Assembly: GCF_900114215.1 (NCBI RefSeq) | Contig: NZ_FOSG01000004.1 | Location: 355,493 to 419,492 of the forward strand | Length of the DNA stretch: 64,000 nt | Direction of reading: 5' to 3' | Origin: Streptomyces mangrovi | Lineage (GTDB): Bacteria > Actinomycetota > Actinomycetes > Streptomycetales > Streptomycetaceae | Shown: piece by piece, positions 34,790 to 43,249 of the stretch | Layout: each line of letters starts with the position of its first letter | Numbering within the stretch: position 1 is the stretch's first letter | Position numbers and translations under genes: made by a program | The notes under the pieces: model-generated | What the model was told of the DNA's origin: nothing | The model's database searches: none | Seen by the model: the letters and a program-made list of their open reading frames with translations, nothing else

Positions 34790-36151
34790 ATGAGGATCAC
34801 CGACCATGTCCCGCAGGAGAAGATGAGCGGTCTGCAGGTCCGCGCCATCGTCATCGCGATCACTCTGGTCGTGCTCGACGGCTACGACGTCTCGCTCACG
34901 TCGTTCGCCGCCCCGTACATCGAGGAAGGCTTCGGGGTCTCGAAGGCCGAGCTCGGACTCGTCATGTCCGGCGCCCTGATCGGCATGCTCGTGGGCTCGA
35001 TCGTCGTCGCGCCGCTCGCCGACCGCATCGGCAGACGCAACATGGGCGTCATCTCCACCGTGACGATCGCGGTGGGCATGTTCATCGGCCCGTTCGCGAC
35101 GCCGGAGACCGGGACCTGGCCTTTGGTCGTGAGCCGCATCGTCACCGGCATCGGCGTCGGCTCCCTGGTCGCCGTGGTCGGCGTCATCCTCTCCGAGTAC
35201 ACGGGCAAGCGCGTGTACGCGCTGGTGATGGCCGTCTACGCCGCCGCGATCAACATCGGCGGACTGCTCGGCTCGATGATCGTGGGCCCGATGCTCGACA
35301 CGCGTGGCTGGCAGTTCGGCTGGTGGATCGGGTTCGTGCTGAGCGCGATCGCCGCGGTCGCCACGTACGCCCTCCTCCCCGAATCGCTCGCCTGGCTCTC
35401 CGAAGGGCGTCGCCCGGACTCCCTGCGGCGGCTCAACGCGCTCCTGGCGAAGATGCGCCGCCCCGCGCTCACGGCGCTCCCCGCGCCCGACTCGACGAAC
35501 GTCGAGGTCAAGGGCTCGCTGCGCACCGTGTTCACCGGCCGCACCGGCTTCTACACACTGCTGATGATCGTCGGATACGTCGCGTACATGCTCAGCTTCT
35601 ACTTCATGACGAACTGGGCGCCCAGCAGTGTGGCCTCGGCCAACGACAACCCGGCGCTGGCCCCGCAGCTCGTGACCGCCTTCAGCATCGGCGGCATCCT
35701 CGGCAACGTGCTCTTCGGGTACCTGGGAGGCAGGATCGGCATCCGCCTCCTGGCCCCGGTCTTCCTGGTCCTGGCCACCGTCACCCTGTCGCTGTTCGGC
35801 ATCGCCGGATCGGGGATGCCCACCGCCTGGTGGACCCTGTTCGCGGCCTCCTTCTTCGTCTGCTCGGGCACCGCCGCCTTCTACGCGATCGTCCCGACGC
35901 TCTACCCGACGCTGGCCCGCTCGACCGGTTTCGGTGTCGTCATCGGTGTCGGCCGGTTCGGCGGCATCGCGGCGCCGGTCATCGGCGGCGCGGCCTTCGA
36001 CGCGGGCTGGGGGATGGCCGCGGCCTTCACCGTCTTCTCCCTGCCCATGCTCATCGCCGGCGTCTGCATCCTCGCCCTCCACCTGAGCCGGCGCCGCTCC
36101 GACGCGGCCGAGGCCCGGCCCGAGCCCGCGCTCTCCGGTACGTCCGCGTAG
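34790..36151 (+). CDS. mhpT: MFS aromatic-acid transporter (MhpT-like)
   Basis: A 453-residue major facilitator of the aromatic acid:proton symporter type with 12 helices. The helix-1 signature LVVLDGYDVSLTSFAAP and the loop 2-3 motif PLADRIGRRNMG are as in MhpT/PcaK relatives; a second loop after helix 8 (GYLGGRIGIR) echoes it. It would import 3-(3-hydroxyphenyl)propionate or a related acid for the enzymes encoded downstream. GGGAG precedes the ATG. It is the first gene of the operon; the next gene follows after 36 bases. Confidence 0.85.
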   Translation: MRITDHVPQEKMSGLQVRAIVIAITLVVLDGYDVSLTSFAAPYIEEGFGVSKAELGLVMSGALIGMLVGSIVVAPLADRIGRRNMGVISTVTIAVGMFIGPFATPETGTWPLVVSRIVTGIGVGSLVAVVGVILSEYTGKRVYALVMAVYAAAINIGGLLGSMIVGPMLDTRGWQFGWWIGFVLSAIAAVATYALLPESLAWLSEGRRPDSLRRLNALLAKMRRPALTALPAPDSTNVEVKGSLRTVFTGRTGFYTLLMIVGYVAYMLSFYFMTNWAPSSVASANDNPALAPQLVTAFSIGGILGNVLFGYLGGRIGIRLLAPVFLVLATVTLSLFGIAGSGMPTAWWTLFAASFFVCSGTAAFYAIVPTLYPTLARSTGFGVVIGVGRFGGIAAPVIGGAAFDAGWGMAAAFTVFSLPMLIAGVCILALHLSRRRSDAAEARPEPALSGTSA

Positions 36152-36187
36152 CGGCCGTCCACCTCTTTCGAGAAAGGAACCACTTCC

Positions 36188-37123
36188 ATGCCGCTGGCCG
36201 TCGCAGCGCTCTCCCACGCGCCGTCCTTCGGCAACGTCGACCCGGGCGGGGAGACGTTCGCCGAGATCAATGCCGCCATCGACGAGGTGAAGGAATTCGT
36301 CGCCGGGTACGACCCGGACCTGGTCGTGGTGTTCGGGCCCGACCACTTCAACGGCCAGCTCTACTCGCTGATCACCCCGTGGGCTATCGGTGCGGTCGCC
36401 GAGGGCATCGGCGACTACGGCACCACCGCGGGGCCGCTCCCCGTCGACGGCGACGCCGCCCGGGCCCTCCACGCGGCAGTGCTGGACGAGGGCATCGACA
36501 TCGGCCGCAGCGAGCGGATGACGGTCGACCACGGCGTGGTCCAGCCGCTCGACTTCGTCTTCGGCAAGAACTTCACGCAGCCGATCGTTCCGGTGTTCGT
36601 GAACGCGATCGGCCTGCCACTCACCCCCATGCGGCGAGTGCGCCTGATGGGCGAGGCGTTCGGCCGGGCCGCACGTGCCCTCGACAAGGAGGTGCTGTTC
36701 CTCGCCTCGGGCGGCATCTCCCACAACCCGCCGATCCCGCGCTGGGACGGAGCCCCCGGCACCGTGCACGAGCGCCTGGTCGCGTACGCGCCCTCGCCCG
36801 AGGAGCGGCGGGAGCGCGAGCAGATGATCGTCAAGGGCATTCAGGCGATAGCCGACGGCAGGGCGCCCAGCGACCCGCTGAACGAGGAGTGGGACACGCT
36901 CGTGCTCGACGTGTTCCGATCCGGCGACCTCGGCCCGGTCGACGGCTGGGAGAACGGCTGGTTCGTGGCGGAGGGCGGCTCGGCCGCGCACGAGATGCGC
37001 AGCTGGATCGCCGCCTACGCCGCGCTGTCGGCGGCCGGCTCCTACCGCTTCGCCGTCGACCGCTACTGGGCGGTCGAGAAGTGGGGCGCCGGCTTCGCGA
37101 TCCAGGCGGCGGTGACCGCATGA
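36188..37123 (+). CDS. mhpB: 2,3-dihydroxyphenylpropionate 1,2-dioxygenase (extradiol, LigB type)
   Basis: A 311-residue extradiol ring-cleavage dioxygenase of the LigB/MhpB class, which opens 2,3-dihydroxyphenylpropionate by meta cleavage with Fe(II). Family segments include AALSHAPSFGNVDPG, VVFGPDHFNGQLYS, ERMTVDHGVVQPLDF, VLFLASGGISHNPPIP, DPLNEEWD and HEMRSWIAAYAALS. Conserved histidines in SHAP, PDHFN, VDHG and ISHNP are in place. The stop overlaps the mhpC start (ATGA). GAAAGGAACC lies just upstream of the ATG. Length agrees with E. coli MhpB (314). Confidence 0.93.
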   Translation: MPLAVAALSHAPSFGNVDPGGETFAEINAAIDEVKEFVAGYDPDLVVVFGPDHFNGQLYSLITPWAIGAVAEGIGDYGTTAGPLPVDGDAARALHAAVLDEGIDIGRSERMTVDHGVVQPLDFVFGKNFTQPIVPVFVNAIGLPLTPMRRVRLMGEAFGRAARALDKEVLFLASGGISHNPPIPRWDGAPGTVHERLVAYAPSPEERREREQMIVKGIQAIADGRAPSDPLNEEWDTLVLDVFRSGDLGPVDGWENGWFVAEGGSAAHEMRSWIAAYAALSAAGSYRFAVDRYWAVEKWGAGFAIQAAVTA

Positions 37124-38004
37124 GCCGGGCGGTGAAGACGCACTTCGCGACCCTGTGGGAAGAGATCGCGGACCTGGAGCACTCGCTGCGGTACGTGGAC
37201 GCGGGCGGCTACCGCACCCGGGTCCTCGACATCGCCGGAGCGACTCCGGACGCGCAGACGGTCGTGCTCGCCAGCGGGACCAGCGGCCACATCGAGGCGT
37301 GGACGCAGAACGTCCGGGCGTTCGTGGAAGCCGGTTTCCGGGTGGTCGGCTACGACTACCCGGGCCACGGGTACACCTCGCTGTCCGACCATCCGCTGGA
37401 GATCCGCGACTACGTCGAGCACCTGCTCGCCCTGCTCGACGCACTGGCGCTGGAGCGCGTGCACCTCGCCGGTGAGTCGCTCGGCGGCTGGCTCGCGCTG
37501 AAGTTCGCGCCGAAGCACCCCGACCGCCTGCGCACGGTGATCCTGTCCGCACCGGGCGGGCGGGTGGTCGGCGAGCCGCGGCTGGACCGGACGCAGTCGG
37601 TGAGCGCCAAGGCGGTGAGCGAGCCGACCTTCGACAACGTGAAAAAGCGCCTGCAGGTCGTGATCCACGACCCGGAGAACATCACCGACGAGCTCGTACG
37701 CGTCCGCCGGGCGATCTACGCCCGCGACGGGTTCAGCATGGCGCACGTGTCCGCCCTGCGGGAGCCGGAGCGGCGGTGGCGCAACCGCGTGACGGACGAG
37801 GACTTCGCGGCGGTCCCGGTCCCGGCCCTGATGGTGTGGACCGACCACGAGCCGACCGGCGACGAGGCCGAGGGCGAGCGTCTGTGCGGGCTGATCCCGG
37901 ACGGCGAGTACCTGCTGGTCCGCGGTGCCGCGCACTGGCCGCAGTGGGAGGGAGCCGCGCAGTTCAACGCCGCGGCGGTCGCCTTCCTGGAGAAGCATGC
38001 CTGA
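37120..38004 (+). CDS. mhpC: Meta-cleavage product hydrolase (2-hydroxy-6-oxonona-2,4-dienedioate hydrolase)
   Basis: A 294-residue alpha/beta-hydrolase that would split the ring-fission product into 2-oxopent-4-enoate and succinate. The nucleophile elbow is GESLGGWLALKFA, the oxyanion region VVLASGTSGHIEAW, the histidine is in GAAHWPQWEGAAQFN, and VWTDHEPTGDEAEG supplies the acid. Position between the dioxygenase and the hydratase matches mhp clusters. The ATG overlaps the mhpB stop. HGTSG-type elements are slightly altered compared with E. coli MhpC, so the exact substrate may differ. Confidence 0.85.
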   Translation: MSRAVKTHFATLWEEIADLEHSLRYVDAGGYRTRVLDIAGATPDAQTVVLASGTSGHIEAWTQNVRAFVEAGFRVVGYDYPGHGYTSLSDHPLEIRDYVEHLLALLDALALERVHLAGESLGGWLALKFAPKHPDRLRTVILSAPGGRVVGEPRLDRTQSVSAKAVSEPTFDNVKKRLQVVIHDPENITDELVRVRRAIYARDGFSMAHVSALREPERRWRNRVTDEDFAAVPVPALMVWTDHEPTGDEAEGERLCGLIPDGEYLLVRGAAHWPQWEGAAQFNAAAVAFLEKHA

Positions 38005-38017
38005 TGAAAGGACCGCA

Positions 38018-38812
38018 GTGAGCGTCCCCCCGGAGACCATCACCCAGATCGCGCGCGAGCTGTTCGAAGCCAAGCGCGGCGTGTACACCGTGCCGTACGT
38101 GAGCCCCCGGCTCCCCGAGCGCGATCTCGAAGCGGCCTACGCGATCTCCGCCGAGTTCGCCGCCCTCCGTGAGCGCGAGCTGGGTGTGAAGCGGGTGGGC
38201 CGCAAGGTCGGCCTGACCAACCCACTCGTGCAGCAGCGCGTGGGCATCGACGAGCCCGACTACGGCATCGTCCACGACGACATGGTGCACGCCTCGGGCA
38301 CACACCTGCCGCTGTCCGCGTACAACCGCCTGCTCATCGAGGCCGAGGTCGCGTTCGTGCTGAAGATCGACGTCCTGGAGGCCTCACGCGAGAGCGTGGA
38401 GGCGGCGATCGACTATGTGACCCCCGCGTTCGAGGTCGTCGACTTCCGCTACGACGGTTCGGTCGGGCAGATCGTCGACACCATCGCCGACAACGCCGGC
38501 TGCAGCGGAGTCGTCCTCGGCGAGGAGCGGCACCCCTACGGCGAGGTCGACCTGACCGAGGTCGAGATGGTCATCACCGGTGGCACCACCGAGATCACCC
38601 GGGGCGTCGGCGGCAACGTGCTGGGGGACCCGGTCAACGCGGTCGTCTGGCTGGCCGAGACCGCGATCCGCACGGGCGAGCCGCTGCGCGCCGGCGAAGT
38701 GCTGCTGTCCGGGTCCATCGGCTACATCGAGCCGTGGCCCGCCGACGTCGAGTGCGTCGCCACCATCACCGGACTGGGTCGCGTGGTCGCGACCGCGGAT
38801 TCGAAAGGCTGA
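38018..38812 (+). CDS. mhpD: 2-oxopent-4-enoate hydratase
   Basis: A 264-residue hydratase of the MhpD/HpcG family, adding water to 2-oxopent-4-enoate to give 4-hydroxy-2-oxovalerate. Family features are KRVGRKVGLTN, the metal-binding IEAEVAFVLK, a VVDFRYDG segment, DNAGCSGVVLG and the C-terminal LLSGSIGYIEPWPADVECVATI. The GTG at 38018 has AAAGGA 5 bases upstream and gives a typical N-terminus; an in-frame ATG at 37997 within the end of mhpC is an alternative. The next gene starts 2 bases after the stop. Confidence 0.9.
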   Translation: MSVPPETITQIARELFEAKRGVYTVPYVSPRLPERDLEAAYAISAEFAALRERELGVKRVGRKVGLTNPLVQQRVGIDEPDYGIVHDDMVHASGTHLPLSAYNRLLIEAEVAFVLKIDVLEASRESVEAAIDYVTPAFEVVDFRYDGSVGQIVDTIADNAGCSGVVLGEERHPYGEVDLTEVEMVITGGTTEITRGVGGNVLGDPVNAVVWLAETAIRTGEPLRAGEVLLSGSIGYIEPWPADVECVATITGLGRVVATADSKG

Positions 38813-38814
38813 AC

Positions 38815-39279
38815 ATGAGTGACTACCGCCCCGTCGACGCGGCCACCCGCGTCGAGATCGAGCAGCTCATCGCGGAGATGCTCTACCGCCTCGACCACAA
38901 CCGGGCGGACACCACCTGGGAGCTGTACACCGAGGACGGCGTCTCGGTCGGCCCGATGGGCGACATGGACCGTGAGGCCATGAAGGCCTGGGGGGCCAAG
39001 CGCGCCCGGCAGACGGACGTCGTCGGCCGTCACTTCATCGGCGGGGTCCGCCTGGTGTGGGACGGGGAGGAGGTCGAGGGAACAGTGCAGTACCTGACCT
39101 TCCGCGACGCCAACGAGCCGCAGACACTGCCCGCGTCGGTCGGCGAGTTCCGTGAGCGCTACCGCAGGGTCGACGGCCGGTGGCTGTTCGCCCGCCGGGA
39201 GATCGTGCCGGTCTTCGGCGGCCGGGCGGCCGCGGCCCACGCCGCGCGCGTGGCCGGGCGGGAGGGGTCGGCGCAGTGA
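38815..39279 (+). CDS. NTF2/SnoaL-like protein in the phenylpropionate operon
   Basis: A 154-residue protein with a SnoaL/NTF2-like fold pattern: an N-terminal helix EIEQLIAEMLYRLDHNRADTTWELYTEDG, a strand region GRHFIGGVRLVWDGEEVEGTVQYLTF and the terminal RYRRVDGRWLFARREIVPVF, the same arrangement as ring-hydroxylating dioxygenase beta subunits and SnoaL cyclases. No large Rieske subunit is present. It may be a small enzyme or a binding protein that assists the pathway; no such gene is in E. coli mhp. It is placed directly between mhpD and the aldolase. Confidence 0.75.
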   Translation: MSDYRPVDAATRVEIEQLIAEMLYRLDHNRADTTWELYTEDGVSVGPMGDMDREAMKAWGAKRARQTDVVGRHFIGGVRLVWDGEEVEGTVQYLTFRDANEPQTLPASVGEFRERYRRVDGRWLFARREIVPVFGGRAAAAHAARVAGREGSAQ

Positions 39280-40046
39280 AACGAGCAGCCCTCGGCGGGC
39301 GGACCCCCGTCCTGTACCACCAGACGGTCCCGTCGTTCTCGATGACGGAGTGGGCGACGGCCGCCGGGTACGACGGCGTGATCCTCGACCTCCAGCACGG
39401 CGAGCTGGGGCTCGAGGCGGCCTGCGGCATCCTGCGCTCGGTCCCGAGGGACAACGCGTACGCGTACGCCCGGGTGGGCTCGCTGGACCCCGCGCCGATC
39501 CTGCGGCTTCTCGACAGCGGGGCCCGCGGCATCGTCGCGCCCACCGTCGAGTCCCGCTCCCAGACCGAGGCCCTGGTCGCCGCGGCCAAGTACCCGCCGA
39601 CCGGGAACCGCAGCCTGGGGCCCTCGCGACCCGCGCTGTACCCCGGCGGCTCGTACACCGAGGCGGGCAACCGGGCGGTGTCCGCCGTCGCCCAGATCGA
39701 GACGAAGACCGGAGTCGACCGGGCAGAGGAGATCGTCTCGACCCCGGGCCTGGACTCGGTCTACATCGGGCCGGCCGACCTGGCCGTCTCCTACGGCCTG
39801 CCCGGACGCGGCGACTGGGAGGACGGCCCCGTGCGCGAGGCGATCGCCCACCTGCGGGAGGTGACGAGCGCGCACGGCGTCACCCTGGGCATCTACTCCG
39901 GCCGGCCGGAGTACGCGGCCGGCCTGTTCGCCGACGGCCTCGTCGACTACACGGGCCTCGGCATCGATCTCGTCCTGCTGAACCGCGCGTTCGGCGACAC
40001 CATCGCCGGGCTGGACTCGGCACGATCCACACGGAGCACCTCATGA
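39276..40046 (+). CDS. HpcH/HpaI-family class II pyruvate aldolase
   Basis: A 256-residue metal-dependent aldolase of the HpaI family. Landmarks are GYDGVILDLQHGELG, VGSLDPAPILRLLDSGARGIVAPTVES, YPPTGNRSLGPSR, VAQIETKTGVDRAEEIVSTPGLDSVYIGPADLAVS. By position it should cleave 4-hydroxy-2-oxovalerate into pyruvate and acetaldehyde, the step done by the unrelated MhpE in E. coli. HpaI enzymes are known to accept this substrate. No acylating acetaldehyde dehydrogenase (MhpF) gene is present, so acetaldehyde must be handled elsewhere. The GTG overlaps the preceding stop by four bases and its stop overlaps mhpA. Confidence 0.87.
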   Translation: MKRAALGGRTPVLYHQTVPSFSMTEWATAAGYDGVILDLQHGELGLEAACGILRSVPRDNAYAYARVGSLDPAPILRLLDSGARGIVAPTVESRSQTEALVAAAKYPPTGNRSLGPSRPALYPGGSYTEAGNRAVSAVAQIETKTGVDRAEEIVSTPGLDSVYIGPADLAVSYGLPGRGDWEDGPVREAIAHLREVTSAHGVTLGIYSGRPEYAAGLFADGLVDYTGLGIDLVLLNRAFGDTIAGLDSARSTRSTS

Positions 40047-41656
40047 ACAAGGCCTGCGACGTTCTCGTCGTCGGGGCGGGTCCGGTCGGCCTGACCCTGG
40101 CCAACCTGCTCGGACAGCAGGGCGTCGACGTCCTCGTCGTCGAGCGGGAACACGAACTCATCGACTACCCGCGGGCCGTGGGCATCGACGACGAGGCACT
40201 GCGCGTGATGCAGACCGCCGGCCTCGTCGACGAGGTGCTCCCCCACACCATCCCCGACCAGAAGATCTACATGATCAATGGCGACCGGATGATCCTGGCC
40301 GAAGTGAACCCGACGACGCGCGAGTTCGGCTGGCCGCGCCGCAACGGCTTCGTGCAGCCGCTGGTCGACCGGGTGCTGCTCGCCGGCCTCGACCGCTTCC
40401 CCAACGCCGCCGTGCGCTTCGGCGCCGAGGTCGTGGACCTGTCCGAGGACGCCGACGGCGTGCTCGCCACCCTCGCGAACGGCGAGACGGTGCGCGCGCG
40501 GTACGTCGTCGCCGCCGAGGGCGGGTCCTCACCCACCCGCAAACGCCTGGGCATCTCGTTCGAGGGCGAGACCCGGCCGACCGACGGCATCGTGATCGAC
40601 GTCGCCAACGACCCGATCGGCACGCCCCACGCCGTCTTCGGCGGGGACCCGGCCCGCAGCTACGCCTCCATCGCACTGCCCCACGGCATCCGGCGCTGGG
40701 AGTTCACCCTCTTCGAGGACGAGGGCGAGGCCGACGTCGAGGACGACGCGTTCGTCTTCGGCCTGCTGGCGCCGCACGTGCATGACCCGTCCGAGCTGGA
40801 CATCATCCGCCGCCGCGTCTACCGGCACCACGCCCGGGTCGCGGGCCGGTTCCGTCACGGGCGGATCTTCCTCGCCGGTGACGCCGCCCATGTCATGCCC
40901 GTCGTCGGCGGTCAGGGCTGGAACTCGGGGATCCGCGACGCCTTCAACCTCGGCTGGAAGCTGGCCGCCGTCGTCAAGGGCCTCGCGGCCGACGGTCTGC
41001 TGGACACGTACGAGACCGAACGGCTGGGCCACGTCACGCAGATGGTGGCCGTCTCCCTCCAGATGGCGAAGGAGATGACCGACCACGATCCGCAGAAGGC
41101 CGCCGAGCGCGACCGGATCGCCGCCGGCCGCACCCCCGAGGAGCGGGAGGCCCAGAAGCGGCAGGCGTTCAAGCCGCAGCCGAAGTTCGACCGGGGTGTG
41201 GTGGTGCACACCCCGCTGCCGGTGTCCAAGTCGCTGCCCGACCGCGACGTGCCCCGGCTGGCGGGCACGATCTTCCCCCAGCCGACGGCCACCGACGCCG
41301 ACGGCGTGGAGATGCTGCTCGACGACGCGACCGGACAGGGTTGGCGGATCCTCACCTGGAACAACGACCCGACGGCGTTCCTGTCGGCCCCGAGGCGTGC
41401 CGCGCTGGACCGGCTCGGCGCCCGCCTCGTGCAGGTGGTGCCGAAGGCGCAACTGCCCTGGGCGCGCAAGCAGGCCACGGCCGGCATCACCGTCGTCGGC
41501 GACCTCGGCGGCGAGTCGGGCCTGCAGGCCTGGTTCGACGCGCGGCCGGTCGGCGCGGTCGTCCTCCGACCCGACCATGTGATCGCCGCCGAATGCCTGG
41601 CCCAGGAGCTCGACGACGTTCTCGCCCGGGTTCTGGAGGCCGCCCGCGCCGCGTGA
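40043..41656 (+). CDS. mhpA: 3-(3-hydroxyphenyl)propionate hydroxylase (FAD monooxygenase)
   Basis: A 537-residue class A flavoprotein hydroxylase. The FAD-binding motif is VVGAGPVGLTLANLL with VVEREHEL closing the fold; the substrate-proximal YPRAVGIDDEALRVMQ, the DG-like VVAAEGGSSPTRK, and GRIFLAGDAAHVMPVVGGQGWNSGIRDAFNLGWKL are in place. It would ortho-hydroxylate the phenol using NADH and oxygen to give the catechol for MhpB. It is the last gene of the operon; a terminator hairpin follows. Placing this first-step enzyme last differs from E. coli mhpA-F order. Confidence 0.92.
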   Translation: MNKACDVLVVGAGPVGLTLANLLGQQGVDVLVVEREHELIDYPRAVGIDDEALRVMQTAGLVDEVLPHTIPDQKIYMINGDRMILAEVNPTTREFGWPRRNGFVQPLVDRVLLAGLDRFPNAAVRFGAEVVDLSEDADGVLATLANGETVRARYVVAAEGGSSPTRKRLGISFEGETRPTDGIVIDVANDPIGTPHAVFGGDPARSYASIALPHGIRRWEFTLFEDEGEADVEDDAFVFGLLAPHVHDPSELDIIRRRVYRHHARVAGRFRHGRIFLAGDAAHVMPVVGGQGWNSGIRDAFNLGWKLAAVVKGLAADGLLDTYETERLGHVTQMVAVSLQMAKEMTDHDPQKAAERDRIAAGRTPEEREAQKRQAFKPQPKFDRGVVVHTPLPVSKSLPDRDVPRLAGTIFPQPTATDADGVEMLLDDATGQGWRILTWNNDPTAFLSAPRRAALDRLGARLVQVVPKAQLPWARKQATAGITVVGDLGGESGLQAWFDARPVGAVVLRPDHVIAAECLAQELDDVLARVLEAARAA

Positions 41657-41702
41657 CGCGCGGCGGAGCTTCGGCCTCGGCGGGGCGGTGTACGACGTGT
41701 GC

Positions 41703-41742
41703 GGGGCCGAAGTGGTCGAGAGGAACGCGCCACTTCGGCCCC
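41703..41742 (+). terminator. Terminator of the phenylpropionate operon
   Basis: A perfect 13-base inverted repeat (41703-41715 and 41730-41742, 14-base loop) followed by a T-richer stretch, beginning 47 bases after the mhpA stop codon. Confidence 0.8.
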
Positions 41743-41761
41743 GTCTTCGTTGGTAGCCCCC

Positions 41762-41781
41762 TTCTAGAATGACGATGCTGG
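41762..41781 (+). promoter_or_regulatory. Putative TetR operator upstream of the second TetR gene
   Basis: TTCTAGAA (41762-41769) is an 8-base palindrome identical to the left half of the site at 34671. With the same N6 spacing, the right half here (TGCTGG) matches TTCTAG at four of six positions. It lies about 57 bases before the TetR start and may be autoregulatory. Confidence 0.5.
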
Positions 41782-41825
41782 TGTAGCGCGGGGCACGGAC
41801 GACGGGCGGCGACAGGGTGGCGGGC

Positions 41826-42506
41826 ATGAAGCGGGGCACGCGGCAGGGCAACGGCACGAAGGGCACGCGGCAGGCGCGCTCGGACCGGAGCCGGGAGCAG
41901 ATCCTGCGGGCGGCCCTGGACCTGGCGCTGGAACACGGCTACCAGGGCACGACCATGGCGGCCGTCAGCACGGAATCCGGCCTGCCCGTCGGCTCGGTCT
42001 ACTGGCACTTCAAGAGCAAGGAGCAGCTCTTCGTCGCCCTGCTCGAGCACTGCTACGAGGTGTGGATGCGGATCCACTCCGGCCCCGACGGGCTGCGCCG
42101 CAAACTCTCGCGCGGCATCGCCGGCCTGTCCGGCGCCGACCCGGAGCAGTACACGAAGGAGGAGGCCCTGCTCAAGGCCGCGGCGGTCTGGGCGTTGAGC
42201 AGGCAGCTCGGCGGTCTGGGCGAGGACAGCGAGGTCCGTGCGGCGTACCTGCGGATGCGGGAGGAGATGTTCAAGGTGGACGTTCAGCGGCTCACCGGGT
42301 CCATCCCCGCCGAAGTCGCCGAACGCTTCCCCGACATGGCCACCAAACTCACGGTGCTGAGCCTGGCGTTCACCGACGGCTTCTACGTCCACGCGAACTC
42401 CGACGTGCACCTGGAGCTGGACTTCGGCGAGTACGCCGATCTGGCGGCGCGGGCGCTGGAGGGCCTGGTGGACGACTTCGCCCGCCGGGCGGCCGAGGAG
42501 CGGTAG
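41826..42506 (+). CDS. Second TetR-family regulator, paralogue of the first
   Basis: A 226-residue TetR protein. The helix-turn-helix YQGTTMAAVSTESGLPVGSVYWHFKSKEQLFVALL is nearly the same as that of the TetR at 33942-34580, so both may bind the same operators. The preceding N-terminus is basic (MKRGTRQGNGTKGTRQARSD). The C-terminal domain is different enough to sense another ligand or form mixed dimers. The start is uncertain: the ATG at 41826 or a GTG at 41817. It is convergent with the SDR gene, whose stop is 32 bases away. Confidence 0.85.
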   Translation: MKRGTRQGNGTKGTRQARSDRSREQILRAALDLALEHGYQGTTMAAVSTESGLPVGSVYWHFKSKEQLFVALLEHCYEVWMRIHSGPDGLRRKLSRGIAGLSGADPEQYTKEEALLKAAAVWALSRQLGGLGEDSEVRAAYLRMREEMFKVDVQRLTGSIPAEVAERFPDMATKLTVLSLAFTDGFYVHANSDVHLELDFGEYADLAARALEGLVDDFARRAAEER

Positions 42507-42538
42507 GGCGGTCTTGAACCGTCCGGCGGGCGGGGGAG

Positions 42539-43249
42539 TCAGACGCCGCGGGTGAGTCCGCCGTCGACGCGCAGGTTCTGCCCGGTGGTGTAGGTGGCGT
42601 CGCAGGCGACGAAGGCCACCGTTCGGGCGACCTCCTGATGGGCGGCGGCCCTGCCCAGCGGGATCGCGGAGGTGTACGCGGCCGGTACGGCTTCCGGGTC
42701 GGCGACGGTGTACCCGGGGAGCACGTTGTTGATCCGGATGCCGTCCGCGGCGACCTCGTCCGCCCACAGCTTCGTCCAGGTCGTCATCGCGGCCCGGGCG
42801 ACCATGGAGGTGGGGAAGCGGGGCGAGGGCTCGGTGGGGCTGGCCGAGGAGATGTTGACGATGCTGCCGCCGCCCTGTGCGCGCATCGGAGCCAGGGCGG
42901 CGCGGCAGGCCCGCACCACGTTGTAGAAGTACAGGTCGAACCCGGTGGCCCAGTCCTCGTCGGTCAGTTCCTCGACCTTCCCCTTGGGACCGTGGCCCGC
43001 GCTGTTGACCAGCACGTCCAGCCGGCCCCAGGCGGAGACCACCTGCCCGACGGCCGCCTCGACGACCCCGGCTTCGGTGTAGTCGCCGCGGATGGCGAGG
43101 CCGCCGAGTTCCCCGGCCAGCTCGTCCGCCCCTTCGCCGCGCGCCAGCACCGCCACCCGGTGGCCGCGCGCGGCCAGTTCACGTGCTGAGGCGGCGCCGA
43201 TGCCGCTGCTGCCGGCGATCACGAGGGCGGTGGGGGGTGCTTCGGTCAT
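42539..43249 (-). CDS. SDR-family protein lacking the catalytic Tyr-Lys pair
   Basis: A 236-residue classical SDR by fold: VIAGSSGIGAASAREL binds the nucleotide, VNSAGHG corresponds to NNAG, and NISSASP carries the usual serine. The catalytic YxxxK is absent: the aligned segment reads PTSMVARAAM with Ser148 and Arg152 in place of Tyr and Lys. It ends with the expected NVLPGYT and DGGL segments. The gene may encode a non-reductive enzyme, a binding protein or a diverged reductase. An operator-like cluster upstream resembles those of the mhp-like operon. Confidence 0.8.
   Translation of the reverse strand: MTEAPPTALVIAGSSGIGAASARELAARGHRVAVLARGEGADELAGELGGLAIRGDYTEAGVVEAAVGQVVSAWGRLDVLVNSAGHGPKGKVEELTDEDWATGFDLYFYNVVRACRAALAPMRAQGGGSIVNISSASPTEPSPRFPTSMVARAAMTTWTKLWADEVAADGIRINNVLPGYTVADPEAVPAAYTSAIPLGRAAAHQEVARTVAFVACDATYTTGQNLRVDGGLTRGV

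Noticed and set aside
34673..37552. A 959-codon open frame opposite the transporter and mhpB
   Set aside because: Shadow frame with low-complexity Gly/Asp/Glu/His composition and no start signal.
38815..39279. Beta subunit of a Rieske ring-hydroxylating dioxygenase
   Set aside because: The fold pattern is shared with SnoaL/NTF2 proteins, and no alpha subunit, ferredoxin or reductase is present in the operon.
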